From the NCBI RefSeq assembly GCF_003590095.1, contig NC_039502.1:4131753-4195752 (forward strand): a DNA stretch of 64,000 nucleotides, in the 5' to 3' direction. The notes under the pieces were generated by a model. It searched no databases, was not told the DNA's origin, and saw only the letters and a list, made by a program, of their open reading frames with translations. Numbering within the stretch: position 1 is the first letter of the stretch; each line of letters starts with the position of its first letter. A program made the translations under genes and the position numbers. The DNA comes from Trichoplusia ni. Its lineage: Eukaryota; Arthropoda; Insecta; Lepidoptera; Noctuidae. Below, piece after piece: positions 1-11,262 of this stretch.

Positions 1-55
1 AAAGAGTAACAAACATCCATACTTACAAACTTTCGCCTTTATAATAGTAGTAGGA
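1..55 (-). mobile_element. Helitron end (partial, runs off window)
   Basis: The reverse strand starts TCCTACTA at base 55, followed by the host T at 56 on the plus strand. This is the 5' TC end of a common lepidopteran non-autonomous Helitron. The body reads toward base 1 and is cut by the window edge. Related copies lie at 6271 (plus) and 24445-24619 (minus), sharing the 'ggaacaaacatccat' segment. Confidence 0.6.
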
Positions 56-60
56 TATAC

Positions 61-885
61 ATGCCATTGAGGATGAGTTTAAGCATGGGAAAACGGCTCT
101 TCACACTATCATTTGAACGAGTATTGAAAACTATGCTGCTGACTCTTGCCAGTAGACAAATTGTGATTCAATTTAAATTGTCGCTGTCAAAGTCGCTGGA
201 CCAGCTAAGCGAGATGCTGCATGGCCTAAATGAAGCTTCACGACTGATCTCGGCCTGACATGTTCATTGAACATGATCTTGGTTTTATCCAAGTTCATGC
301 CAAGACCGATATATGTCGAAGGATCGTTGCTCGAAGTTGTTCAAGAGTATATCTACCTAGGGCAGGTCATTAAGCTTGGTAGAAACAACTTCGAGCGGGA
401 AATTGATCGGAGAATTCAGTTGGGCTGGGCAGCGTTTAGCAAACTTCGTCGAGTCTTTTCTTCGCCTATACCGCAATGCCTGAAGACGAAAGCATACAAC
501 CAGTGCGTCCTACCTGTTATGACTTACGGTGCCGAAACGTGGACATTAACGGTTGGACTAGTCCACAAATTTAAAGTTGCACAGCGGGCTATGGAGCGAG
601 CTATGCTCGGAGTCTCTTTGAAGGATAAAATTCGAAATGAGGTCATCCGACAAAGAACCAAGGTAACCGACATAGCTCGTAGAAGTGGCAATGGGCTGGC
701 CATGTCTGTCGAAGGACCGATAGCCGTTGGAGCAGACGAGTCCTAGAATGGAGACCGCGGCTCGGCAACCTGAGAAAGGTCGCTGGAGGGGACTGGATGC
801 GGAAGGCGGAGGACCGGGTGTTGTGGCGTAAATTGGGAGAGGCCTATGTCCAGCAGTGGACTATGATTGGCTGATTGATTGATTG
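61..885 (+). pseudogene. Decayed RTE-clade LINE, 3' part of reverse transcriptase ORF and tail
   Basis: This is the C-terminal part of a non-LTR retrotransposon endonuclease/reverse transcriptase. In order one reads a damaged segment (about 180-260, SLDQLSEMLHGLNEASR), a frame change, a long intact stretch (267-690) with EYIYLGQVIKLGR and VLPVMTYGAETWTLT, a second disruption near 690-740, and the terminal GEAYVQQWTMIG (stop at 872-874). The 3' end is a (TGAT)n run at 872-885, which is how this RTE group ends. The catalytic RT core and the endonuclease are missing. There are at least two frame breaks and an internal deletion near 700, so the copy is dead. The same C-terminus recurs at 15238 and on the minus strand at 45326. 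Clade assignment is from family knowledge; the motifs are seen directly. Confidence 0.85.
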
Positions 886-2791
886 TGGAATGGAAGAGTG
901 ATGGCCCTCTACATGAACATTTCCTAGAAACGATTTAGAAAGCATGTAGGTTGTAATAAATATAGAAATACCATTGCGTTTGTTTTATGTCGGTAATCAC
1001 ATTAATATGAATTTTATAACACCGGGCTTAACATACGCAATTGCTTCACTATACCAGTCTTCGAGGGCTCAATTTTAAATTCAATCAAAAGCAAATGTCT
1101 CTGAAATCGAAAACAAAACACAATCTCAAAAACTACCGTAACAAAAATATCAAGTTTAGAATAATATTTAAAATATTATTAAATACAAGTAACACAGTTC
1201 AATTAGCAACATAATGCAGTAGTAAATAAACAATTCATATTATAACGCAAGGAAGACTATTAAAGCCGCGACAGTTAAGCTTGGGGACGTGTTCTCATAT
1301 GCTGTGTGCGAGGTGGGTGATTAAAACTAACATTTATGAAGGTAAGTTTATACGGAAGGCTATTGTGTAGAACTTTCTCGAAGCAATGTTCTCAGAATCT
1401 GCTGAATACTGTATTACACACAATTACCTAGCATTTTTTCGGATGGGAAATCATCAAATGAATCCTTGATGCGATGATTGAATGAGTGTCAGACTTCTAC
1501 TGATGTTCCTTCCTTTGTGTATCAGAGCTACTTCCCCTAACCCATTTGGACAATCGCGCTGCCCTGGCAAACATCATCTCTAATGGGCCCCTCAATACTG
1601 AAACCTACCTAACTTTAAGTAACTATTTTAGAATCTTGTAAGTCTGGGTTTCACATTTGCAATAACCATATCCAGAAACCGTTTTGAGCATTGTACTCGT
1701 AGGTACTACTACTACGGCGCCTAGAAGTGGGTGGTGTATAGTCTGTTTTTTTTTTGTAAAGAACATTTTAATGTTGGACGGTTGAAACGTTTAATATACT
1801 CTCTGAGAAAGAAACCGATCTCAACAAACTATCTATTATGGCCCAGATTTTCCCTTAAAGAAAAGCCTCTCTCTCATTAAATGTAAAATAATTCATGTGA
1901 GATGAGAGATTTCGTGTCATGGAGTGTCATCCATATCCTGTAAATTTTCAATAACAGGCTAATTTGGAAATATATTTGTTACTAGAAAGAATTTTTTGTT
2001 TGACAGGATACGATTCCGTGAGTACACTCTAAGCAAGGGTGCAGTACAATGCGTTACCAACACAACAAGACCTCCCGACCCCTTCGTTTCGTTTCAAATT
2101 GCCCATAAAACCCAACTGCCCAGCTTTTTTAGAGCTCAAGTATAATTGGCCATTTTATTCTTACTATTGTATTGTGCTTGGGATAAGTTTTAAAGTTTTG
2201 TATTTGTATTACACTATTCCATTAAGTGCATTGGTATGGTATCGGTATTTACAATTGTTAATTGAATTTAAATTCAGTTTTTTATCCCGATGATAGATGC
2301 TTATTGAAATATTTAATCATTATTTTTGTGTGTTTTTACGCTTATTTTACGGCTTGTAAGGCCAGCAACAAAAGATATTGGCATTAGCAAAATGCCAGTA
2401 TTTTTCAGTAAAATTGATGAAATAGTGTTTATTCATGTATTGATAATCAAATACTCCTGAATCCAAGTTTATTTTGTAATCTAATAGCTACAGTAACGTT
2501 TTAAACTGGATTGCAAACAGCTGTTAATTTTCAAATCAGTGTAAACCGATTTTTGTTTCTGAATGTAAGACTTCTTTAAGATAACGGAAATCTTTCTTCA
2601 AGTAATGTATACATACACTCCTACAATATATTCAGTTACATTTTCATTTCACAAAATCACGTGTCTTCAAACCTTATTCAATTTCATCAGTGTCATAATT
2701 CAAGGAGTCTTCAAGAACATCAGTTTACGTCACATATCCATGCTCTGTATCTTGATAATAGAGTAACTAACTGCCGTACTGTTACCCCGCA
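886..2791. other. AT-rich DNA, no recognised feature
   Basis: Unique-looking AT-rich sequence with a T run near 1747 and short chance ORFs only. The block around 1240-1320 and 1540-1590 is less AT-rich but shows no coding frame or repeat that I recognise. Confidence 0.5.
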
Positions 2792-2986
2792 TTAAACTCC
2801 AATGTCTCGGCCTCGACTGTGGTCATCCAATCGTCTCAAACACGCCTTGGTGTTAGATTGGCTGGAGCTGATGCAATCTAAGACGGCTTTAGCTCTAACG
2901 AAACTGTACACGTAATTGCTTGCTTGCTCCACTTGGATAATTGACGAAGATGTTATAGACTTTGTGGTTTTGTGATAAAGTTTAAT
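2792..2986 (-). CDS. Possible terminal coding exon, unknown product
   Basis: On the minus strand a good acceptor (pyrimidine-poor but ending ...cattgcag) lies at 2987-2990, and the frame from 2986 stays open for 64 codons to a TAA at 2792-2794. The peptide contains KTTKSITSSSIIQVEQASNY and ends RLDDHSRGRDIGV. Base composition is clearly less AT-rich than the flanks, and codon choice looks coding-like (GCC, CAG, CTC, CGA). No domain is recognised. No AATAAA is seen soon after the stop, and no upstream partner exon could be linked. It could be a last exon of a host gene, a captured gene piece, or part of an old transposon. Acceptor, frame and composition are seen; exon status is inferred. Confidence 0.28.
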   Translation of the reverse strand: MKLYHKTTKSITSSSIIQVEQASNYVYSFVRAKAVLDCISSSQSNTKACLRRLDDHSRGRDIGV

Positions 2987-2990
2987 CTGC

Positions 2991-5758
2991 AATGATAATT
3001 TTAATTCCAAAGATTTTTTCTTGATCGTAACGTTCTGCTTTGTTTTCGCTTATTTCAAGTCCAATTTTTAACGACTTTCCAAATTAACAAGAAGTAAAAG
3101 TTTTGACGAGGTTCCAATTTCTAAATGTTTTTGGGATGGAAATGTTATACATTCATATATAAAAAAATTTACACCAACCACAAATAAATTTCTTGTCTGA
3201 TTAAATACGAAATGATTATTTGACAAACAAAGTAACTGTTAAAGGATAGCCCGGCTAAATAAGAAAAAAACGCTCAATTTCAATTCAGACTTGCTACGCT
3301 TTGGAATTTGCTTGGAAATAGACCGAAAATACAAATCGGTTGAAACACAAATAAATTTGAAGGTCTATCCACAAAATTAGTCACACAACAAAATATTGTA
3401 ATAGCCGTTGCTTTACCTCAATCTTTATTAGTACCTGTTGTTATAATGCTCGTAAAACACATTCTATGAAGGTAAAAAGACATTTGGGTGCACAAAACTC
3501 AAAAGAGTCGTAAAACAATGAAATCAAATGTGATTGTCAGAAACATTTAAACTTAGAAATAGTAAAACACTTTTTGTTTCATATATCTTTACGAAATGTG
3601 TTTCTGACACGCACTTTCATATTTTTATCGTCGCAAAAATATGAAGAATCAATTTCACGTCTTAAAAAAGTTCTAGAATTAAAAACTTTTCAGCTGTTAC
3701 TATTTCAAAGGAGCCCATTATGAAAAGAAAATTTTAATTATATTTATAGGTACCTACAATACAACTTTATTGTTTAAACTAATTGATTAAACATACGTAA
3801 AGTATGCAAATAATTAATTAGTTCATTTTCTTAGGTATACTTCTAGAAGAATACTAGTTCACAACAGCCTGTAGCAGTGATTGTTTAGAGGTAAAACCGT
3901 TGCACTGCCAAGTCACAGTCCAAATTCAGGCAAGCATCTTTCTTCTTGAAATCATGCGCGTATTACGTCAGACGCCTAGTACGGTCGGTTTGAACTCTAT
4001 CATCAGGTACATGAATCATGCGATAAGACAGAGCAGTAAGAGAGAGAGAGAGGAAGTATACAAATCAATAAGAAATAATCAAACATGTTGACTATCATCT
4101 GAAAGAAACAAAACAATATCACAAGCCCAAACAAACAAAAAACAGTATGGCCGGCGAAATACTGAAAATCTAATAAACTGAAAAGTGTTTTTTTGTTCTA
4201 TTTTCATTCACTTTTGCGGAGAGCTGTTTTATTGAATATCGAGGGGCAGCGTGGAACGGTTTAAATGTTTCAGTGTATAAAAAAAAGTCTGACAATTAGG
4301 ATTCCGTACGAAAATCTGAAAGAAAAACATAATTTGCAAAAAAAAAATATCCATTTTTAACTTCGTATTTAATTATTTATTATTTAAGCGGAAACAAAGC
4401 ATTACTCATGAAAACTATAACTGTCTAGTTATCATGGTTGACTATATATAATACTAACAAATACAAACAAGACTTTACTTACTCCATTGATTAGACTTGT
4501 TAATCCATTAAAGATAAGGAAATAAGATATTTTATTTTATAATAATAGCTTTCGTGAAACGTACTACCTCACTGCTACCTAGTCCTAATTTTTTAATAAA
4601 GGTTTTTTCAGGCTAAATTTTAGGGAACGCCTGACTAATTTTGGACCCAACCAGAGTCCTCTATCATTAGTTGCGTGATACCTAATAACTGTCAATGGTC
4701 ACTTACCAATTGACTGATAGTCTTAAACCCGAATCACGGAAAAGTTTTTTCTCAAACGCCAATAAAACACAATCTATATTTACCACACAAAAAAAAACTG
4801 CTATAAAACCGAAATTGAACGCCAAACGTGGTAAAGGTAAATCTACACTGGCGCTCAATCACGTTGTAAATGAGTATCATTAAAATCGCCGGCCGGTGAG
4901 TAATGTGTTTGTCGACATTGTACACCCGGCTTTATAAACGACTGCTACTAGAATAATTGACTTTATAAAGAAGTCTGTTGTGAAAATATTTTGGAACTTT
5001 TTTAAGAGTTTTTTTTTTATGGTGAATGGAAGGTGTATGGAAGGTTAAACCATAAGTGAAAGTTGTATGTTTAAAAAAGAAGAAAGATATCTGAAGTTAC
5101 TTCTTTGACTACGAAAACAATAAATAGACTATCATTGCTAAAAACCCTACTTCAATTATTTACCTTGAGTGTACGGTAGCTATGTTTATTTACGTAAAAA
5201 AAAGTGATAAAAATATTCATAATGTTAGATTTGACCGGTACAGATCTAGTTTATTCGGCGTCTCTCTTCCTTTCGGTCCCTCATATCTGAGAATCGTGGT
5301 CAGCCTCAGGACAACATTTGGCAGATTCCAAATGCCTTTCCACAAATTCCTGAACCAACATTTTTGATTTTCTGATAGTAAAAGCCTATTGCCAGCCTAA
5401 CATATTGCCATCTTGCTTTCACAATGGTAGTCCCGCTCCAACAGCTCAAAGCACCCAAGTTTCACTTGAATACACCAATATGGGATACGAGTTCCATTGT
5501 ATAGTATTGTTGACACAGTATAGAAACCTATCGGCTTTTCAACGTGAAATAGTCAGAGAGGCAAGTCGCCAACCTGGTACTATTTGCGCATAAATGAATT
5601 TTGATTTGACATCTGTTCGGTTTGATTTTGTGTCGAACCGATACTCTTTTCAATATAAAATCCTAGGTTTTGAATATGGTTTTTGTTTTCAGACATCGCA
5701 TTGAGTAGTATTATTTATCTTATAATATTGAATTAGTATTAGTACACAGTAAGGGAAA
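2991..5758. other. AT-rich DNA, little recognised
   Basis: Mostly featureless. A short GA run lies at 4039-4052. Bases 4590-4685 weakly resemble the 'gttttggaccc' part of the MITE at 25003-25179 (gacccaaccagagtcct) and may be an old copy. The segment 5240-5400 is less AT-rich, without a frame that I recognise. Confidence 0.4.
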
Positions 5759-5929
5759 TTATTGAGCAGTGTAAAAATCCCTGTAAACTTTCCCCCCGAA
5801 GAAGGTCTGGTTGTTGAAATAACTCGTAGGTATCACGAAATATCATTAAAATATTGTTAACGAAACCTTTTCAAAGTGAAATCTCCTTCAAGATCCTTAG
5901 TGAAACCTCTTTCGAACCTGGGATTTGAC

Positions 5930-6030
5930 AAGCAGTCCGCTATAAAAGACGGAGCGCCCCTAGCAACGCTCTCTCTCCGCTGTCAGCTGGCTACGCTGGA
6001 ACCTCTCCGTGACCTTCGTTGTATTTATTC
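5930..6030 (+). promoter_or_regulatory. TATA-box promoter-like block
   Basis: TATAAAAG at 5941-5948 sits at the start of a GC-rich island in AT-rich surroundings (5930-6015), followed by pyrimidine-rich CTCTCTCTCC and a TCAGC at 5993. The distance from TATA to TCAGC is longer than the usual 25-30 bp, so the start site is unclear. The arrangement resembles the promoter of an LTR or another retroelement more than a host gene, since no coding frame follows. Confidence 0.35.
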
Positions 6031-6270
6031 AGCATAGCAGCCATATTGTTATTTCGATAATTGCCATTCATATTCCTTTGCAGTAATTAGAGTTTGATGT
6101 ATTAACTTTAAGTTATCTTTGTATTGATTTGGCTAAATTGTTTGTGACGTAACCGTGCTTTCTTTTTAAAAACCTGTCCTCACTTCTGGTTTCTAAGAAT
6201 ATATTGATTTCTGCAGAATTGAAAAATATTATGTTATATTTGTTTAATGATGTAATAGAATACATCGAAA

Positions 6271-6420
6271 TCGTAGTAACATTATAAACGTATGGATGTA
6301 TGTATGTTTGTTCCTCTTTCACGCAAAAACCACTGAACGGATTTAGACGAAATTTGTGCACTGATAGTTTATACCCTGGATGGACAAAGGAAAGTCTTTT
6401 ATCCTGATTTTATTTACCAG
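6271..6420 (+). mobile_element. Helitron fragment, 5' end
   Basis: Starts TCGTAGTAACATTATAAACG after a host A and continues with the 'gttcctctttcacgcaaaaa' and 'ccactgaacggattt' segments typical of a lepidopteran Helitron family. The 3' hairpin and CTAG end are missing; the match fades near 6420. Confidence 0.6.
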
Positions 6421-6689
6421 TGAGATTACTTATTGAGCAGTGTAGCGGGTGGGCCCGAGGGAAAGACCAAGTGAAATAATATGTTGAAACTAATCATAAT
6501 ACCAATGTTTATTTATCTGAAGAAAATATTAATAATTGTCATTTGATGTCACGCTAATCAAAGATTCTTGGAAATCGGTCTTATTCAGCTCGATTATTCT
6601 GTTTATTTTATCTTTCCTTTAATAAAAATGTATTAAGTGTGTTATAAATTCAATGTGCCACGTGGACTACCACGATTTATATCTTCACT

Positions 6690-6885
6690 GTTTGTTATAA
6701 TAGTGGCAACATAAATTCATCTGGGAAAATTTCGACTGTCTAGCTTACACAGTTCATGAGATACACATGAACTGTGTAAGCTAGACAGTCGAAATATACA
6801 ATATATATTTGGTGATATACAAACAGACAGACAAGCAGTCGAGCCTTAGTATTCGGATTCCGGTTGTACTGTTTACGAAAGTCTC
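6690..6885 (-). repeat. Dispersed lepidopteran repeat with internal perfect hairpin
   Basis: Read on the minus strand, this matches a high-copy lepidopteran repeat with the order 'CTCATGAACYGTG', 'AGCTAGACAG', 'GAAATTTTC', and on the other side the 'gacagacaagcag ... gccttagtattcgg' segment. Between bases 6758 and 6795 the element doubles back on itself: 6730-6758 and 6766-6794 are perfect 29-nt inverted copies with a 7-nt loop. After the snap-back the repeat continues normally (tggtgatatacaaacagac). Confidence 0.65.
6730..6794. repeat. Perfect 29-bp inverted repeat, 7-nt loop
   Basis: Left arm 6730-6758 and right arm 6766-6794 pair at all 29 positions around the loop AGATACA. It lies inside an otherwise collinear dispersed repeat, which points to a template switch during replication rather than an ancestral hairpin. 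Confidence 0.9.
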
Positions 6886-8120
6886 GAGGCGACACAATTC
6901 AGATGTGTGCAAGAAAATTACTTACAAAATATTAACCTTACTATTAAATTATCACAAAATCGTATGTAAAAATTTTATGAACCTTGACTCCTAAACGATA
7001 AAAACCTAGAATAAACAAGTTTTCTTTAACACTAGCTACGAAGTCAAGTCACATACGAAACCACTCAAACGATCATACATGTATACACAATTTTTTAGCA
7101 ATCTCCAGATCTCAAAACGAAATTACTCAACGCAAACAATTTTCCTCGTCTAACCGAACTGGGATTGTATATTTTTTTCCGTAACGTCGTGCTTCCTTAT
7201 AAATCTCGTGCGACAGCTAACTGTGACGTAACGTATCAGCCAACAGCCTTAAATAAATCATAATGTTCTTTTCTTTTTGTGGTTTAGTTGCTAGATATAT
7301 AGTCGAAGAAATAGTAGTCCTATTTGGGAGTACCTTTGCTTGAATTCCTTAAGTTTGGTTAGATTTGTATAATTCTGAATGACGGCTACGATAAATCTTT
7401 ACAATTTAATATGTCCCAATCTCTTAATCTTTTATGATTTTAGGTCACTTGCTCTCCGCATGTCTCACGAGATTATTCATTACACCTCAGATTTTCCTTG
7501 AGAGCTATACAAAAAATACACCTCTTCAGCGACAATACTACAATCGCAGAGCTTAATAAAAAAAATGTATGTAAATGACATTTCACGGTCAGGGTCTCCT
7601 GATTTATACCTGTAACTTTCATATATTGCGGCATTTTCTACTAACGTTAACAATTATCAAAAAGCAACTTGGCTATGGGGTACGGGTATTTTTCTTATGG
7701 ACTGATGTGACTTCTCCATCCTAACATTACCACACTTCATACTAGCTACACTTATCTCACGCCCACCAGTACAATATACCCTACATCTAGAAATAACTAC
7801 CACGGCAAATACTTGTCTCCTCTGGGAATAGCAGGAGCCTGGCACTTAGCCACTAAGACCGACAAAGTTGTGTGTCAACTGTATTCTAAGACGCGAACTC
7901 AAATGATGTAGCAAATTCCAGACCTGCGTCTGCCTGATGATAAATTCGTAACAATTATATGTTAAAAAGGGCTGAAGTTTTGATATTAGTTCTTCTCCAA
8001 AAATAAAGGCATTCAATAAAGGCAATCAATACTTAAAAAAATCTTATAATTCTGTGGCCTTTGGAAGAAGAGATGATCTAAAAGCTTACCGTGTGAGATA
8101 GTTTCACTTAACCCAGGATA
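6886..8120. other. AT-rich DNA, no recognised feature
   Basis: No repeat family, long frame or RNA gene was recognised here. Confidence 0.5.
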
Positions 8121-8155
8121 GAGAATTGAGGATAGGCCTTTGCCCGGCATTCGAA
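8121..8155 (+). repeat. LINE-tail-like fragment
   Basis: Contains 'aggcctttgcccggcattc', close to the 'ggcctttgcccagcagtggga' signature near the 3' end of insect LINEs. A second fragment is at 35391. Too short to classify. Confidence 0.35.
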
Positions 8156-8431
8156 CACTGCAGTGATCTATCAATACTGTATATCGCTCAATGAAAGCAA
8201 AAAGAAAAAGTAATTAAAAAAAATAAGTTATAAAAAAGCTTGGTCTTCAGAAGTAAGACTTTTTAATTCAATAAAACAATCCAGCGAAGTCTTTTTGATT
8301 TGGTAAACAAACCCTTACAAAAGTTGATACTTTTAATTACTAGCATCTTAAAAAGACTTCCGCATTTTGTGTTTTTCCTTATATTTTCAATTACATCAGT
8401 AAGCTTCGGTATTTTAATTTTTATAACAATT

Positions 8432-8482
8432 AAACCTCCTTGAGAAAATTTGAGCCATTGATTGAAATCGAAAAGGAGGTTT
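8432..8482. repeat. Short perfect inverted repeat
   Basis: AAACCTCCTT (8432-8441) and AAGGAGGTTT (8473-8482) form a 10-bp stem with a 31-nt loop in AT-rich DNA. No flanking element was recognised. Confidence 0.5.
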
Positions 8483-10559
8483 GTTTCTTCCCTTTATCGA
8501 TATTTTCATAAAAGAAAGTGGGTCTTACGAAAGTATCACAATTTTGGGCAAAATTAACATATTAAAACAATGTCTTCAGTTAACTTTTCTTAAAAAAAAC
8601 CTAAATAGTATAGACTAAAACCAGACTAACTTAAATAAAATTAAAATTTTATAATGGTAATAAAAACGTTATAAATAAAAAGCTCTCATATCCATAAACT
8701 TTACGGATCATTAACTTTATAACTAAAACAAAAGAATTCCTAAACTTAAAAACATTTATTTAAACGGGAAAATTTCTAGAATGGCCATTTTCTGCCAACA
8801 AAATGTCATATCCGAAGTTGTAAGAAATATGAAGCTTGTAGATTTATTTTATTCCTCGGAAAAGAAAAAAATGATACAATGGAGACATAATGAATACCAA
8901 GCCAAATATCTTGACATGGTGCGCACTAGAGTATGTACTGTTTGAGACATACGGACAGATAAATGTAGTAATGTAGTAGCCGTGTTAAAGATGCATAGCA
9001 CTGCTAAAGTGGTATATGTCACTACGACAAAGTCGCAGGATTCCCTTCAAGAACACCGTTGATTTTTTTGTGATCAATAAATGTTAATTCGTACGCAATG
9101 TATGTCTAAAAACTTAGATACGACGTCACAGAATCATCATGATGTCTGAATACCAATACTAAAATAATATACCTAGCTGAATAAAAACACACAATCTGCT
9201 TCAAATCGAACCTAATGAGATAAAATTGATGAAATGGAAACTTTAATGGTCCTAATGACAGCGCTTTTTTGCGTCAAATTAAAAAAGAATTAACAAAATC
9301 GGTCGATCCAGGCCGAAGTTCTGAGGTAACATATGTACATGAAAAAAAAAAGTGAAAATACAGACTAATTGAGAAATTCTTTGATTTTGAAGTCATTTAA
9401 AAATAAATTCATGCATATCCAACTATTCTGCCTATTTCAACCGACCAAATACGTTTGTACCATTCTAAACGCGCCTATCGCCAGCAGTTCACGCCGCCAG
9501 TGTGTCCCAAAGTTAACACAAGCCATAGAGAAAGAACTACTAACGAAGCGTGTCACGCCAGATGGCGCCACGTTTTATATGACCATTCTAAGCTCCAACA
9601 TATCAAGCGAACACGTGGATATTATGCCTCGTATAGCCAACCCTATGTATGGGATAATGTTACGAAATGTGTTTCTAATGGCTCTGTTTTTAGATTGAAT
9701 CTCGAACTTCTTATAGTTTCTCTGATTTGAATTTGGGAAATAGAATTTATTAAAAAATATTTTGGTATTCTTTTTCGCACTTCATTAATATGGAAAATAC
9801 CTGTACTTTGGATGTAAAACAAATATTTAGATTTCCCACCCAATACTAGACGTAGGCGTATACATGCACGCGATAAAATACTCTCCAACAATTTTTCGAC
9901 GGTTAAAAAGAGCCATGCATAAAAAAATCGTTTTTGTTTCCACTATGACTTTTCAAAATAAACATTATATTGAGGTTCAGGATACGAATCTCTGCAAAAG
10001 GATATTTACTATACTGTTTCCACCATTTTCACTCAAATAAAATTTCCCTTTGCGTTTTGTTACTTGCGTAGAAAAGAAAGATATTCTTTGTAAATCCGCC
10101 AATAGTTCCCCAAGTTTAGCAGTAAAATAAATTGTCACTTTTGTCGCAAAATCACTGTGGTCCAGTACCGCAATAGCCAATCTGCGTTCCAAACGTAGTG
10201 ATTATGGTTTTCTCTGCCGAATCATTCAGCGTATCGGTCTCCAGGGTAAGCCCGACCAGAATGGCCGATTGCGGACAGATGTGTGTAATTATTATGTGTG
10301 ATAACGATAACACTTATTATCGTATCGGTCAGATTATGACGACATTAATGAGGCATGATGGCGTAAAATTTGGGATAAATATTTTGGTTTTCATTCGGCT
10401 TTATCGCTGAGCAGCTTTTGATTGCTGCTGCGCTTATGAGCATACTAGTTCATGCAAAAAATAGGCTTAAATTCTTGGGTTTTGAAATTTGGCTTTCAGA
10501 TCTGTAATAGCCTAAAAAACTCACAGATGGCTTTTTTAACATTTCACTCTCAGACAAAT
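8483..10559. other. AT-rich DNA; GC-richer block at 9450-9620
   Basis: Two overlapping frames of 109 and 91 codons run through 9369-9730, where composition is less AT-rich, and the segment includes 'cgccagatggcgcca', a small palindrome. Neither frame has a recognisable domain or splice context, so no gene is called. The rest is featureless. Confidence 0.4.
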
Positions 10560-10710
10560 TTAATTCTTGTTTCGCGGGGGCTTCGCAAACATTCAAATCA
10601 CATGCACGAAGCCCCCAGATTCAGATCACAAAAACGCTTGTCCTACGCGGTGATCGAAACCACAACATTTTGTGCATAAGTGGGTTTGGCAGTGGTGACC
10701 TCAAGCATGC
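10560..10710 (-). mobile_element. tRNA-derived SINE (family 3)
   Basis: The minus strand carries a B-box-like GGTTTCGATCACC, then GTAGGACAAGCGTTTTTGTG and a 'GTGCATGTGATTTGAATG' segment, an order seen in lepidopteran SINEs. The relatives at 31470 and 38050 share the 3' half. An internal 10-bp inverted repeat (10576-10585 with 10607-10616, GGGGGCTTCG) is peculiar to this copy. Confidence 0.55.
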
Positions 10711-11210
10711 AATTATTATTTTTATTCTAAAAGTTTAACGCTAAGGTTTACGAATTATTTTTCTTCATTTACACCATTCATTACAAAGCCCATGAACCAG
10801 GTCCCCTTCTACCTGCCCTTTTGGAGAATAAAGTCGTGATAAAAACATATATTTGAAAGGAATAGAACGAGTGAAGCCAGAAAAATATAAACCGTATACA
10901 CTTTCAAACAAAGAACGCTCCGAGCTAAATATGTTCACAGGTGCGATTTTTATTTTGCAATAAAAATATCGTAAAAAGTTCATTTTTGTCGGTATTTTTT
11001 CAGGAAAAAGTCAAATCGACGTCAATTTTTCGTCCATTTTATTCAAATTTTTATATTTTTCATTTTATTACTCGTAGCTCTTTATGCTATGATGGACATA
11101 GGGGTTGTCTTTCTTTATACGAATTCTTTACGGACTCACAAGCAAGAACAAAGAAATAAATAGTTTACGAAAACCGAAATAATTTTGAGACCTACATTCA
11201 AGACTAAAGC
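10711..11210. other. AT-rich DNA, no recognised feature
   Basis: Short open frames on both strands; nothing with a domain, splice context or repeat signature. Confidence 0.45.
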
Positions 11211-11262
11211 CTGCCAAGTGCGAATCGGATTCGCAAGACTGATTGTTCAGTATAAATATACG
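11211..11262 (+). repeat. Dispersed repeat fragment (GCCAAGTGCGA type)
   Basis: GCCAAGTGCGAATCGGATTC matches the conserved edge of the high-copy repeat that elsewhere shows the AGCTAGACAG core. Only this edge is preserved. Confidence 0.5.

Larger units (their letters stand above)
5759..6444. repeat. 656-bp segment between perfect 15-bp direct repeats
   Basis: TTATTGAGCAGTGTA occurs exactly at 5759-5773 and again at 6430-6444, with unlike bases on either side of both copies. The spacing and length fit a target-site duplication around an insertion at 5774-6429. The insert holds a TATA-like promoter region (about 5941) and a Helitron-like 5' end (6271). No poly-A or LINE-type tail is visible at either end, so the kind of insertion is unresolved. 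Confidence 0.4.

Noticed and set aside
9369..9730. Two overlapping frames of 109 and 91 codons in GC-richer DNA
   Set aside because: No recognisable domain, no splice sites that fit, and the two frames compete; chance or old transposon sequence.
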